From a virus, in the IMG/VR virus record IMGVR_UViG_3300030430_001510, positions 1 to 28,589 of that record: a stretch of DNA of 28,589 bases, one strand, 5' to 3'. A model generated the notes under the pieces. That model saw nothing but the letters and a program-made list of their open reading frames with translations. It was not told where the DNA came from and made no database searches. Made by a program: the position numbers and the translations under genes. Positions 17,098 through 24,161 of the stretch are shown piece after piece (position 1 is the stretch's first letter; every line of letters begins with the position of its first letter).

Positions 17098-17924
17098 CAA
17101 TCATCACATGGACTGGTGCTGCAAGCGGGGATTGGAATACTGCGGGTAATTGGTCTACCAACTCTATACCCACATCCAGCGATACCGTCATCATCAATGG
17201 TTCGGACAAAACAATCAGCGGTACTTCCATACCAGCAGTTTCTGAAATCAAGATCCTTGATGGCTTCACTGGCACGTTTGGTGTAAGTGGCGGCAATCTC
17301 GATGTTGATGCAACTACGGTCTTTATCAAGTCACCAACTGCACCAGTGTTTATATCTGGAGACTTCACCACAGTCATTATCACTGACAATGATGGCACTG
17401 CTGATTCAGTCAACATTGGTTCTAACTCGAATATCACATCATTGAGATATCTTGGTGGTGCTGGCAAAGTAACCCTTGCAGGCTCTACGCTGACCAATCT
17501 TGAATTCATAGGGACACCAAGGGGGAGCATCACGATTCCTTCTACTGGACCCACTGTCACAACCGTCACTATGGATGCCGGGCAACTTGATACTTCTGCA
17601 AACATAACCACAGCAAATGTGAGCGGTGGAGAACTTTCAGTTAAAGGTTCTGCAAATCTGACAACTGCCAACATTCGCGGCAAGTCTGTTGTGTCTTTTG
17701 AGTCATCGGGCACACTCACCACTGCAAACGTCTTTGACAAGCCAAGTGTATTAACCCTGGAGAAGAATGTCTCTGCGGGAGCAACCCTGACTGATGTCAA
17801 TCTCTATGACGGGACGCTGGATGACAGATCCGGTAGCGGGGCTACAACATATACCAATGGTGTGAGCGTTCGTGGTCAGGGTATCGTCCGAGCTGATGTT
17901 AACAGAACTCTTGTGGTGACTTGA
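17094..17924 (+). CDS. Beta-solenoid tail fibre protein
   Basis: The 276-residue protein begins ITWTGAASGDWNTAGNWS and PTSSDTVIING, a motif found at the start of beta-strand-repeat regions of large secreted bacterial proteins. It is followed by a run of short Val/Thr/Gly-rich strands (TTVFIKSPTAPVFISGD, VTTVTMDAGQLDTSANITTA, GELSVKGSANLTTANIRG) of about 20 residues each, predicting a right-handed beta-helix. It is paralogous to residues 250-509 of the next gene (LDGFTGTFG here, LEGFTGNIG there). Probable fibre or spike for host recognition. ATGA overlap with the upstream gene. Confidence 0.65.
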   Translation: MTIITWTGAASGDWNTAGNWSTNSIPTSSDTVIINGSDKTISGTSIPAVSEIKILDGFTGTFGVSGGNLDVDATTVFIKSPTAPVFISGDFTTVIITDNDGTADSVNIGSNSNITSLRYLGGAGKVTLAGSTLTNLEFIGTPRGSITIPSTGPTVTTVTMDAGQLDTSANITTANVSGGELSVKGSANLTTANIRGKSVVSFESSGTLTTANVFDKPSVLTLEKNVSAGATLTDVNLYDGTLDDRSGSGATTYTNGVSVRGQGIVRADVNRTLVVT

Positions 17925-17925
17925 T

Positions 17926-19455
17926 ATGCCTTTGTGGACACCGGATGATCTTGGCACAGGAATCTTGACTGCCTGGTACAAGGCCGATTCGATCAAACAA
18001 GATGATGGTTCTGCTGTCGCCACTTGGGACGATTCCAGTGGTAATTCAAATACCACATCTCAGTCTGCAACCGCCAGACAGCCTTCGTTTGAAAAAAATG
18101 AGTTGCATGGTAGACCAGTTGTCCGATTTGACGGAACAAATGACATTTTGACTGATGGTGACATTGCTGCACTTGACGTTGGTACAGGTGACATTTGGAT
18201 GGCTTGCGTATTCAAATCCACCGACGATTCCGCAGTGCAGAACATCTTTGAAAAAGGTGCAACCAAGTTTGGCTTGCGTGTCTTGGCGAATGGCAACCTT
18301 CAGATGATTATGGGTTCAACCACATTTTCCGCAGTTCAGAATTCAGGCAATTGGTCACGAACAGAATTTGTAATGATTACTGCCGCAAGGGTGTCCAACA
18401 CGAATAACGGATTCGTGAACGGTAGTGCATCAGATTCAACAGGCTTGACAGACAACGGCAGCATTTCCAACAGTGATGTCTTTGACATAGGTGCAAGGGC
18501 TGTCGGAGCAGGTGCAATGACCGGCGATATCGCAGAAGTGTTGGTTGGGGGGGCCACATTAAGTACCTCTGATCGACAAAGGCTTGAAGGTTATCTAGCA
18601 CATAAATGGGGCATGACCGCAAACCTGCCATCTGACCACCCATATAGGCTTGTTCCGCCAACAGTCAGTATTCCAACTATAACTTGGATTGGTGATGGCA
18701 ACCCTGCGGATATTACTGATCCCGACAACTGGAGCGATGGACTTGGACCAACAGCATCCAAACGCTGCATTATCGCAGATAAGTCAGACTCAATAACCTT
18801 TGGAAATCTGATATGCAAAGAGTTGAGTGTGCTTGAAGGTTTCACCGGCAACATCGGCACCACATCTAGTGCTTTGAACGTGACAGCAGATAATGTGACT
18901 ATTAAAGCACCTTTGGCCCAGACATACTTGGACTTAGACGTTGACAGTGCTTTTTTGGAAAACGCCGGTCTTGGGTGCAAGTTAGAGGGAGACATAACAA
19001 CGCTTCATTACAGCTCGCCAACAAAAGCAACGCTTGAAATGGACACTTTGGTTACGGCAAATGTCGAAGGTGCTGGAAGGGTTGCGACTCTGCATTTAGA
19101 CAAGGGCGTGGTAACCAATGTTGGCCCAAACGGATCAGTCAAAATCAATGGCGATGTGACTACGGTGAACGTGAGTGGGGGCAAGGTGTTCTGTGGAGAT
19201 CATGTTGTCAACACATTCAACATCAATGGCGGTCATGTTGCTTATGGTGGTGACACTCTCACAACCTTAAATATTTACGCTGGCGAGTTCGACTTGGGGG
19301 GGAATGAAAACACTCAGGTCAATATTACGAACCTGAACCTGTATGGGGGCTTCGTTGACTTACAAAACGCGATCTCTGCGGCAGAAGTCACGAGCCTCAA
19401 GACTTTTGGAGATGGGCGGATTAGGCTACCCCTTGGGACAACTACAGTCAGTTGA
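17926..19455 (+). CDS. Tail fibre with LamG-like head and beta-solenoid shaft
   Basis: A 509-residue two-module protein. Residues 1-245 are a LamG-like sandwich: LTAWYKADSI and VATWDDSSGNSN at the start, FVNGSASDSTGL and GDIAEVLVGG in the middle, ending in YLAHKWGMTANLPSDHPYR. Residues 250-509 restart with ITWIGDGNPADITDPDNWS and continue as strand repeats (VNVSGGKVFCGDHVV, LTTLNIYAGEFDLGG, NITNLNLYGGFVDL), a predicted beta-helix. The first module resembles the middle of the 918-residue protein and the second resembles the preceding gene, so the three genes share parts. Likely glycan-binding fibre. Start is 1 base after the previous stop. Confidence 0.68.
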   Translation: MPLWTPDDLGTGILTAWYKADSIKQDDGSAVATWDDSSGNSNTTSQSATARQPSFEKNELHGRPVVRFDGTNDILTDGDIAALDVGTGDIWMACVFKSTDDSAVQNIFEKGATKFGLRVLANGNLQMIMGSTTFSAVQNSGNWSRTEFVMITAARVSNTNNGFVNGSASDSTGLTDNGSISNSDVFDIGARAVGAGAMTGDIAEVLVGGATLSTSDRQRLEGYLAHKWGMTANLPSDHPYRLVPPTVSIPTITWIGDGNPADITDPDNWSDGLGPTASKRCIIADKSDSITFGNLICKELSVLEGFTGNIGTTSSALNVTADNVTIKAPLAQTYLDLDVDSAFLENAGLGCKLEGDITTLHYSSPTKATLEMDTLVTANVEGAGRVATLHLDKGVVTNVGPNGSVKINGDVTTVNVSGGKVFCGDHVVNTFNINGGHVAYGGDTLTTLNIYAGEFDLGGNENTQVNITNLNLYGGFVDLQNAISAAEVTSLKTFGDGRIRLPLGTTTVS

Positions 19456-19507
19456 TTAAAGACCCATCCCCCAAATATCCGATAGAATGGTATTAAGGAG
19501 ACTAATT

Positions 19508-19630
19508 ATGAACCTGATTAAGAAAATCCTTGCCATCTTCTCACTTCCCCGCAAGACCTGTTCTTGCAAAGTCCCGCTGGTCTGCTTGGGTCAGGGAGAT
19601 TATCAAAAAGATTACTGTTGCCAGGGTTGA
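19508..19630 (+). CDS. 40-residue Cys-rich microprotein
   Basis: A short reading frame with a strong AAGGAG ribosome binding site (19495-19500) 7 bases before ATG. It encodes a basic amphipathic or weakly hydrophobic start (NLIKKILAIFSLPRK) and a Cys-rich tail (TCSCKVPLVCLGQG, then DYCCQG), five cysteines in all. It lies between the fibre genes and a structured terminator, so it may be the last gene of the late operon. I do not recognise it. The ribosome binding site and Cys pattern argue that it is real. Confidence 0.55.
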   Translation: MNLIKKILAIFSLPRKTCSCKVPLVCLGQGDYQKDYCCQG

Positions 19631-19660
19631 ACATAATCCACCCACCCTGTACCATTTCGC

Positions 19661-19689
19661 TTGACCCTCCCTCCGCGACACTATTGGAT
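19661..19689 (+). promoter_or_regulatory. Possible weak promoter for the DNA-metabolism genes
   Basis: TTGACC at 19661 and TTGGAT at 19684 are spaced by 17 bases, resembling a sigma70 promoter with a poor -10 box. It would start transcription about 65 bases before the terminator hairpin at 19759. Weak evidence; the match could be chance. Confidence 0.2.
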
Positions 19690-19758
19690 CGGCAAAATCG
19701 GATGAGTGTCGGGGTCTTTTCAGTAGGCTTTTTGTGTTTGGCCTACATCCTTTCTGGG
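19672..19758 (+). other. Structured leader: two hairpins before the terminator
   Basis: CGACACT (19674-19680) pairs with AGTGTCG about 22 bases later, and GTAGGC pairs with GCCTAC around 19726-19750 with a T-rich loop. Together with the terminator just after, three stem-loops stand in about 120 bases with no credible reading frame. This could be a folded 3' end of the late transcript, a small RNA or an attenuator leader. Confidence 0.35.
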
Positions 19759-19792
19759 CCGCTCGGTTGTTCTGCATCCGGGCGGTTTTTTT
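19759..19792 (+). terminator. Rho-independent terminator at the late/early gene boundary
   Basis: CCGCTCGG pairs with CCGGGCGG (8 bases, one G-U) around an 11-base loop, followed by seven T. It closes the structural gene block. The ATG of the next gene lies three bases after the T run, so the downstream block needs its own promoter or antitermination. Confidence 0.8.
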
Positions 19793-19795
19793 ATT

Positions 19796-20146
19796 ATGAA
19801 AACTGATCCTCAAAAACAACTGGCAAAGACCATTTTCTTCTTTCTTCAATTCAGTAGAAAGCCTGAAGTTGCTATGCAAAGTCGGGCCGATGATGTCGCA
19901 GAAGTATTATCAACTTGGGCAATGCAACTCCCTGACATCTATAAGTTTCTATTGATGATGCACCAAGCCTGTGATAAGGCGATGAACAAGTATCCAGACA
20001 CACCAACTAACCAATTGCCTGTCGTGTTCACGCTTGACCAACTACACAAAGCACTGGTCGAAGCCATGCCGCTTGAGAAAGTAGATAATCTGCTTGACCT
20101 GCTTAACGCAGCAAACAGGAATATGAACAAGGCAGATGACACATAA
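19796..20146 (+). CDS. Hypothetical helical protein
   Basis: A 116-residue protein, unrecognised, mostly helical: DDVAEVLSTWAMQLPDIYKF, LLMMHQACDKAMNKYPD, LDQLHKALVEAMPLEKVDNL, LDLLNAANRNMNK. No signal peptide or membrane segment. The ATG at 19796 follows a terminator T run without a ribosome binding site; the ATG at 19874 (MQSRADD) is an alternative start. It opens the DNA-metabolism block. Confidence 0.55.
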   Translation: MKTDPQKQLAKTIFFFLQFSRKPEVAMQSRADDVAEVLSTWAMQLPDIYKFLLMMHQACDKAMNKYPDTPTNQLPVVFTLDQLHKALVEAMPLEKVDNLLDLLNAANRNMNKADDT

Positions 20147-20348
20147 TGTCAGTGTAGGTTTTTTTTACATCACAGACTCACATGAATTTTGTTACACCAT
20201 CCGTGCAATCGGCTGGTACTGGTGGATTGCAGAAGATTCAAGCCTGCCGGAAACTAATCCGATAGGACCGTTTGAATCATTCAATGATGCACAAGGAGAT
20301 GCGAATGAAAAGTGTGATGGGTTTGAAATGTGGCGGGCCATTTGTTGA
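20136..20348 (+). CDS. Small hypothetical protein
   Basis: A 70-residue Trp/Tyr-rich acidic protein (FFYITDSHEFCYTIRAIGWY, FESFNDAQGDANEKCDGFEM). Its ATG overlaps the preceding stop by 11 bases and its end overlaps the RecE-like gene start, which suggests a coupled small gene. Its FxSFxxAxxDA layout resembles small phage proteins of unknown function. No function proposed. Confidence 0.5.
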   Translation: MTHNVSVGFFYITDSHEFCYTIRAIGWYWWIAEDSSLPETNPIGPFESFNDAQGDANEKCDGFEMWRAIC

Positions 20349-21213
20349 AGAGGACGATGAATATCACTCCTACTGCAAGTCAGGTCAGGTCATCGCCAGC
20401 AGTGCGTTTAAGGTTTTTCGTGGATCACCTGCTGACTACAAAGCTAGATTCATTGACAAGATTGACCAGCAAACTGAATCCCCTGCGATGGCACTTGGGA
20501 AAATGGCACACTGTCTTATTCTCGAAGGCCGTGGTGCGTTTGATGATCGGTATGAGGTGGCAACACCTGAGCTGCAAGAAGAAGTTGGTTTGGTCAATCC
20601 AAAGACCGGCAAGCCTTGGGGCGAATCGACTGCTGCTTATCAAAAAGCAATTGCAAACTTCCGTCAAAAGTCTGGCGGGCGTGAACTTTGCTCGATGGAG
20701 CAGTGGGGTCTTATCTCAAAAATGCACCATGCCGTGTTTGAAAATGAAGTCGCAGCACAGATGCTCGGTCAAGAAGGCATGCCGGAGGCAGTCTTTCGCT
20801 ATCCATCCGACCAACTTGGTATAACACTCCAGTGCAAGGCAGACAAACTGCTTTTGGATGGTGAAGGCAAAATCTGTGGGTTTATTGATTTGAAAACTTG
20901 CGAGTGTCTGCATGAGTTCAAACGCCGGGCAAGGATCTTCCAGTACCCCCAGCAGATGTGCTTCTACCGGGAGACAATAACCCGTGTTGGAAAAACTGGA
21001 CTGTCCACCCTGGAAATGTCGAAGAACTTTGATGTGCATCTAATTGCTGTCGAAAAACGTACTCCACACAAGGTAGGAGTGTGGGCGTTTGGCAACGAGC
21101 TGCTGGACGAGATGGAAGAAACACTGCGAGCAGAACTTGTTAGTTTTGCAAGATGCTTCCACTCAAACGTTTGGCCTACCGGGTTTGAAGGAGTTCAAGA
21201 ATGGGATTGGTAA
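20305..21213 (+). CDS. RecE-like PD-(D/E)XK exonuclease
   Basis: The 302-residue protein matches RecE/DUF3799-type phage exonucleases, which resect duplex DNA to make 3' single strands for annealing. The N-terminus has a VIASSAFKVFRGSPADYKAR segment and MALGKMAHCLILEG, the usual helix with a conserved GxxxHxLxL motif. The active site is in ITLQCKADKLL (Asp) and GFIDLKTCE (Asp-x-Lys), followed by the diagnostic FQYPQQMCFYRE helix. AAGGAG lies 6 bases before the ATG at 20305, so I prefer it over the upstream ATGs at 20272 and 20299. It overlaps the annealing gene by 13 bases. Confidence 0.8.
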   Translation: MKSVMGLKCGGPFVEEDDEYHSYCKSGQVIASSAFKVFRGSPADYKARFIDKIDQQTESPAMALGKMAHCLILEGRGAFDDRYEVATPELQEEVGLVNPKTGKPWGESTAAYQKAIANFRQKSGGRELCSMEQWGLISKMHHAVFENEVAAQMLGQEGMPEAVFRYPSDQLGITLQCKADKLLLDGEGKICGFIDLKTCECLHEFKRRARIFQYPQQMCFYRETITRVGKTGLSTLEMSKNFDVHLIAVEKRTPHKVGVWAFGNELLDEMEETLRAELVSFARCFHSNVWPTGFEGVQEWDW

Positions 21214-21602
21214 AAGCAGAAACCATTAACTTGAAAGGCCAATCTTATGAGTTGGTCAAGTCAAGAGTCAAGAGACTGCATTCGCAGTTTCCGGGTTCAT
21301 CCATCAGAACAGAAGTTGTCGAGAGCAAATACAGCGATGGCGGTTATCTGGCAAGTGTTGTGGTGCAGGCGACGATTGCTGTTCGGCTTGGGAAAGATGA
21401 CATACAAATTGCACAAGGTATGTCAATGTCGGAGAGAAGTAGAGGCGGTCAAGTTGGCTTCTTGGAGAAGTGTGAAACCGCAGCAATTGGTAGGGCTTTA
21501 GCAAGCCTTGGTTTTATCTCAGACGGTACTGGGTTTGCCAGTGGTGATGAGATGCAAAAGTTAGAAGCCCACGAAACTCGTGAGCAGAAAAAGGACTGGT
21601 AA
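21201..21602 (+). CDS. Probable single-strand annealing protein
   Basis: The 133-residue protein lies between a RecE-like nuclease and an SSB-like gene. Its core GFLEKCETAAIGRALASLGF matches a motif (ExCETSAIGRALAxLG) common in small phage recombination proteins thought to anneal complementary strands. Strands SIRTEVVESK and YLASVVVQATIAVRLG precede it, giving the beta-beta-beta-alpha pattern of Rad52/Erf-type folds. ATG at 21201 with AAGGAG 7 bases upstream, inside the end of the nuclease gene. The exact superfamily (Erf, Rad52 or other) is uncertain. Confidence 0.55.
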   Translation: MGLVKAETINLKGQSYELVKSRVKRLHSQFPGSSIRTEVVESKYSDGGYLASVVVQATIAVRLGKDDIQIAQGMSMSERSRGGQVGFLEKCETAAIGRALASLGFISDGTGFASGDEMQKLEAHETREQKKDW

Positions 21603-21967
21603 TGGATAACAATCAAAAATTTCGAAGAGTAGAAACGGCAAAGGGTAGTTTGTTTGTCAATCAAAGCAAGCAGCCAGGAACAGCTCAACCTGATTTCACA
21701 GGAAAGGTAACGTTTGAAGATGGAACAGAACATAGAGTCAGTGGATGGAATTCAATCGGGCAACAATCAGGAACGCCATACATCAGTTTCAAGTTGTGGC
21801 AAAAAGCAGACACGCCTTCTGAGGGAAGCCAACCCACTGCTAAGGGCGATTCCATCTTCCCGACTCCTGCAACTGATGAGCCAAATCCAGCCTTTGGTAA
21901 GCAGGTTCAGCAGCAGCCAAGCCAACAGCAAATGATGAGTCAGGGTCAGGATGAGATTCCGTTTTAA
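21602..21967 (+). CDS. Small SSB-like protein with acidic DEIPF tail
   Basis: A 121-residue protein. The first 75 residues are beta-rich (RRVETAKGSLFVNQSKQ, DFTGKVTFEDGTEHRVSGWN, TPYISFKLWQKA), compatible with an OB-like fold or a DUF736-like domain. A Gln-rich linker (QVQQQPSQQQMMSQGQ) leads to DEIPF, the acidic hydrophobic tip typical of SSB proteins that recruits partner enzymes. It follows the RecE-like and annealing genes and overlaps the latter by TAATG. Role inferred as ssDNA binding in phage recombination or replication. Confidence 0.55.
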   Translation: MDNNQKFRRVETAKGSLFVNQSKQPGTAQPDFTGKVTFEDGTEHRVSGWNSIGQQSGTPYISFKLWQKADTPSEGSQPTAKGDSIFPTPATDEPNPAFGKQVQQQPSQQQMMSQGQDEIPF

Positions 21968-21988
21968 TAATTGAAAGGTGGGTCACGG

Positions 21989-22729
21989 ATGACACAACCG
22001 CGCAAGAGTAGAGTTCCTTGGGTCAAGTTCTATCCTGATGATTACATCGGTGGGACAAACTTTTTACCCCTAGAAGCCCGTGGAGCATTTTGGCAACTTT
22101 GTGCTTTGCAGGCTGCGGGACATAAGTTGCCCAACAACTTTGACCAACTGTGTATAGCTTGCCCCGGTCTCAACAACGCCATTTGGGTGTTGATACGCGA
22201 CAAGTTTGAAGTGTTGGAAGATGATTCTGGTGAGCAATATCTTGCAAATCCACGCATGACGGACGAGCGAGAGAAGGCTGAAAAGGAGGCCCGTAACAAC
22301 CGGGAAGCTGTTCGGAAAAGCCGTGCAAAGTCTCAAAACTGTAATCGTAACGTAAGCATTACGAAACCGGCCCAGAACCAGAACCAGAACCAGAGCCAAA
22401 ACCAGACCCAAAACCAAAACCCTCCCCCCCAAAAGCCCCCCAAGGGGGGCCAGGGAGAGGGGGTTCTTTCTAGTCAGGGTGTAAAACCCTCTCAGATCCT
22501 CTGTGAATGGCTTCAATACTTCAGGAGTGCCGGGGGTCGTTATGACATTGGGAAAGCGTCAGAAGCCAAGCTAGGCCGTGTTATGGGCAAAATGGACCCA
22601 GACGATGTGCAGCTGATGTTCCAGGCGTTGGAAGAAGAGAGAGTCAACAATCTGAACAAGGACAAGCGATGGCAAGATCCAGTTGCAAGAATTATCGCAG
22701 AAGCCAAAAACTTTCAAGCGGTGAATTAG
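21989..22729 (+). CDS. DUF1376 replication-initiation-type protein
   Basis: The 246-residue protein starts with a winged-helix-like DUF1376 domain: WVKFYPDDYIGGTNFLPLEA, RGAFWQLCALQAAGHKLPNN and an acidic-basic helix DEREKAEKEARNNREAVRKS. Proteins with this domain are linked to initiation of phage DNA replication. A low-complexity linker of alternating Asn/Gln (NQNQNQSQNQTQNQN) then Pro/Lys joins it to a C-terminal helical domain (ILCEWLQYFRSAGG, KMDPDDVQLMFQALEEE, WQDPVARIIAEAKNF). The ATG at 21989 follows AAAGGTGG by about 8 bases. No separate helicase loader or polymerase is visible nearby. Confidence 0.75.
   Translation: MTQPRKSRVPWVKFYPDDYIGGTNFLPLEARGAFWQLCALQAAGHKLPNNFDQLCIACPGLNNAIWVLIRDKFEVLEDDSGEQYLANPRMTDEREKAEKEARNNREAVRKSRAKSQNCNRNVSITKPAQNQNQNQSQNQTQNQNPPPQKPPKGGQGEGVLSSQGVKPSQILCEWLQYFRSAGGRYDIGKASEAKLGRVMGKMDPDDVQLMFQALEEERVNNLNKDKRWQDPVARIIAEAKNFQAVN
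22372..22449 (+). repeat. CAGAAC microrepeat and poly-C/poly-G tracts
   Basis: Inside the DUF1376 gene, degenerate CAGAAC/CAAAAC hexamers are followed by seven C (22424-22430), six C (22436-22441), AA and six G (22444-22449). The last two form a CCCCCCAAGGGGGG inverted repeat. In protein the region is the Asn/Gln and Pro linker. Such runs are prone to slippage, which could change the frame of the C-terminal domain. Confidence 0.6.
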
Positions 22730-22731
22730 CC

Positions 22732-23034
22732 TTGGCTGTTGAAATATTGGCTTGCACTCACCCGTACAGAAAAACATTTAAGTTTTTTCGTAAAGACGGT
22801 GCATTTGTGTGCTACCCACAGCTTGTCCCAAAATGTCTCATTGTGTGTGGTGCTTATCACGCTGGTATCAGCAAGAAGGTTCTTTGTGAGCTTTTCAATC
22901 TAAGCCGAATGGATTGGCAGAAGATTGTTGATTGTTTCAACCGCCAGCCGATAAAGAAACAAGCCCAGGCTTGTATGACCGCAAGCAGGACGATTGCCAA
23001 ATATGCCCAAAGACCCCGCAGACAAATTGTTTGA
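22732..23034 (+). CDS. Hypothetical basic protein
   Basis: From a TTG start at 22732, three bases after the preceding stop and with GGTGA upstream, this gives 100 residues. An ATG at 22669 would add 21 residues but overlap the DUF1376 gene by 61 bases. The sequence has LAVEILACTHPYRKTFKFFR, CLIVCGAYHAGISKKVLCEL and FNLSRMDWQKIVDCFNRQP, the last two looking like a helix-turn-helix. The C-terminus is Arg/Lys-rich. Possibly DNA binding; I do not recognise the family. Confidence 0.5.
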   Translation: MAVEILACTHPYRKTFKFFRKDGAFVCYPQLVPKCLIVCGAYHAGISKKVLCELFNLSRMDWQKIVDCFNRQPIKKQAQACMTASRTIAKYAQRPRRQIV

Positions 23035-23188
23035 AGATTTAGGGCAAAGGCTCCGCTGGTGGCACAACGAATGGTCGCTAACCCCATTTGAAATTATGGG
23101 GGTTATTTCATTTCTTCTTGCCTGGGTTCAAGAGGGGAACTTAGAACCGGATGACGAAGAAGAAATCATAGATCAGGACGACGAATGA
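23003..23188 (+). CDS. Small acidic hypothetical protein
   Basis: The 61-residue protein (from ATG 23003; a TTG at 22994 is also possible) has DPADKLFEDLGQRLRWWHNE, TPFEIMGVISFLLAWVQEG and a strongly acidic end (EPDDEEEIIDQDDE). It looks like one of the many small helical, acidic phage proteins that bind host factors, but nothing identifies it. Overlaps the preceding gene by 32 bases and the next by ATGA. Confidence 0.5.
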   Translation: MPKDPADKLFEDLGQRLRWWHNEWSLTPFEIMGVISFLLAWVQEGNLEPDDEEEIIDQDDE

Positions 23189-23559
23189 GTAATCTGAACT
23201 GCAATTGTGTTGGCCCTCTCACAGTTGCAACAGCAACCGAACTTGGTTTCACGATTGAGATAGTCGAAAGACGCATTCCCCACACTCGTATCACCAAGGA
23301 CTTTTTGGGCTTTGCAGATTACATCGCCATTTCCCCGACTGAAACTCTCGCCATTCAAGCAACGTCGGGCAAGAACCACTCAACTCGCATCAAAAAGATA
23401 TTCAATGAACGACAGGAGCAAGCACTTGAATGGCTTGCTTGTCCACATAGAACGCTGGCGGTGTGGAGTTTTTCAAAGGTAGAGGACAGTTGGAAGCATC
23501 GAGAAACACGCCTATCGACCGAAGAAGTGAGACATGGGGAACTTGCCAAACGAAAATGA
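23185..23559 (+). CDS. PD-(D/E)XK nuclease-like protein, possibly resolvase-type
   Basis: The 124-residue protein has TATELGFTIEIVERRIPHTR, then TKDFLGFADYIAISPTETLA and IQATSGKNHSTRIKKIF, then EWLACPHRTLAVWSF. This matches the fold order of small PD-(D/E)XK proteins encoded by phages: an Asp (FADY), a second acidic (TETLAIQ) and then usually Glu/Gln-x-Lys. Here the Lys position is Thr or Ala (IQATS), as in many relatives annotated as nuclease-like. It may be a Holliday-junction type nuclease or a degenerate non-catalytic member. ATGA overlap with the gene before. Confidence 0.5.
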   Translation: MSNLNCNCVGPLTVATATELGFTIEIVERRIPHTRITKDFLGFADYIAISPTETLAIQATSGKNHSTRIKKIFNERQEQALEWLACPHRTLAVWSFSKVEDSWKHRETRLSTEEVRHGELAKRK

Positions 23560-23953
23560 TGTGGTTCAGTTTCTTCGGGAGTTCGCTGAGAGGACGAATC
23601 ACACCAAGTTTCCACTCTGGACGGTAGAAGATATCGTTTCAGAAGGCTGGCTTCTATGGGCCAACGTTCGAGCTAAATATCAAAATCGTGTTGACCAGAG
23701 ATGGCGTGGGCTACTAACAGTCGTGATGCAACGCCGACTACCAGAGATTTATCAAAAAAGTCTTGGAAAAAAGTGTCGTAGGGGTAAAGACCATTCTCGG
23801 TCGTATTACACCGATGCACAGCTGCATGATCGTCCACGACAGACTTTGCCAATCACCGAAGTAGGAAACGAGTGGATTTACGCCATCGCAAGCGGAGTAA
23901 TCCAAGGGATGTTTCTAGTTCAACTGCTAAGGCACTTTGATGGTGAAGATTGA
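23534..23953 (+). CDS. Sigma-like transcription factor candidate
   Basis: The 139-residue protein contains TVEDIVSEGWLLWANVRAKY followed by RWRGLLTVVMQRRLPEIYQK. This resembles sigma70 region 2, where an Asp-Leu-x-Gln-Glu-Gly helix precedes a Lys-Tyr element and a basic helix. The basic stretch KKCRRGKDHSRSYY follows. There is no clear region 4 in the remaining 50 residues. A late-gene activator that redirects host polymerase is plausible. It overlaps the nuclease-like gene by 26 bases and the next by 14. Confidence 0.4.
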   Translation: MGNLPNENDVVQFLREFAERTNHTKFPLWTVEDIVSEGWLLWANVRAKYQNRVDQRWRGLLTVVMQRRLPEIYQKSLGKKCRRGKDHSRSYYTDAQLHDRPRQTLPITEVGNEWIYAIASGVIQGMFLVQLLRHFDGED

Positions 23954-24161
23954 AAACAAACAGAATGTGGCCCTATGTGGTCGAGATTGGCTAGGGATTA
24001 TCTCTCTGGTCTTGACCCTTATGGCTGGCTTCTTTGCCGCATACAGTCGTCACGACCGTTTGTTGTCGGAAGTTTCAGTATCCCAAACCCTTCACTCTGA
24101 GCGTTTGAATCGACTGGAAAACAAGATCGACATGCTCGAAAGAGATTTGAGAAACAAATGA
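23940..24161 (+). CDS. Single-membrane-span protein with coiled coil, holin/spanin candidate
   Basis: A 73-residue protein with a short polar N-terminus, one membrane helix (DWLGIISLVLTLMAGFFAAY) and a C-terminal coiled coil (HSERLNRLENKIDMLERDLR). This layout fits phage lysis or membrane proteins such as inner-membrane spanins or pinholin-like proteins. ATG 23940 with AAGG 7 bases upstream. It is directly followed by a lipoprotein gene, which would suit an Rz/Rz1-like pair, though the lipoprotein also spans the membrane. Confidence 0.5.
   Translation: MVKIENKQNVALCGRDWLGIISLVLTLMAGFFAAYSRHDRLLSEVSVSQTLHSERLNRLENKIDMLERDLRNK

Noticed and set aside
17001-17800. A 267-codon minus-strand frame opposite the beta-solenoid gene
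   Set aside because: It is a shadow of the Thr/Val-rich coding strand, with no start signal and overlapping two genes that fit the operon.
19640-19795. tRNA gene in the structured region
   Set aside because: The hairpins do not form a cloverleaf and no T-loop or CCA-end pattern is present.
22669-22731. Start of the hypothetical gene at ATG 22669
   Set aside because: It lies 61 bases inside the DUF1376 gene; a TTG three bases after the DUF1376 stop gives a simple coupled start.
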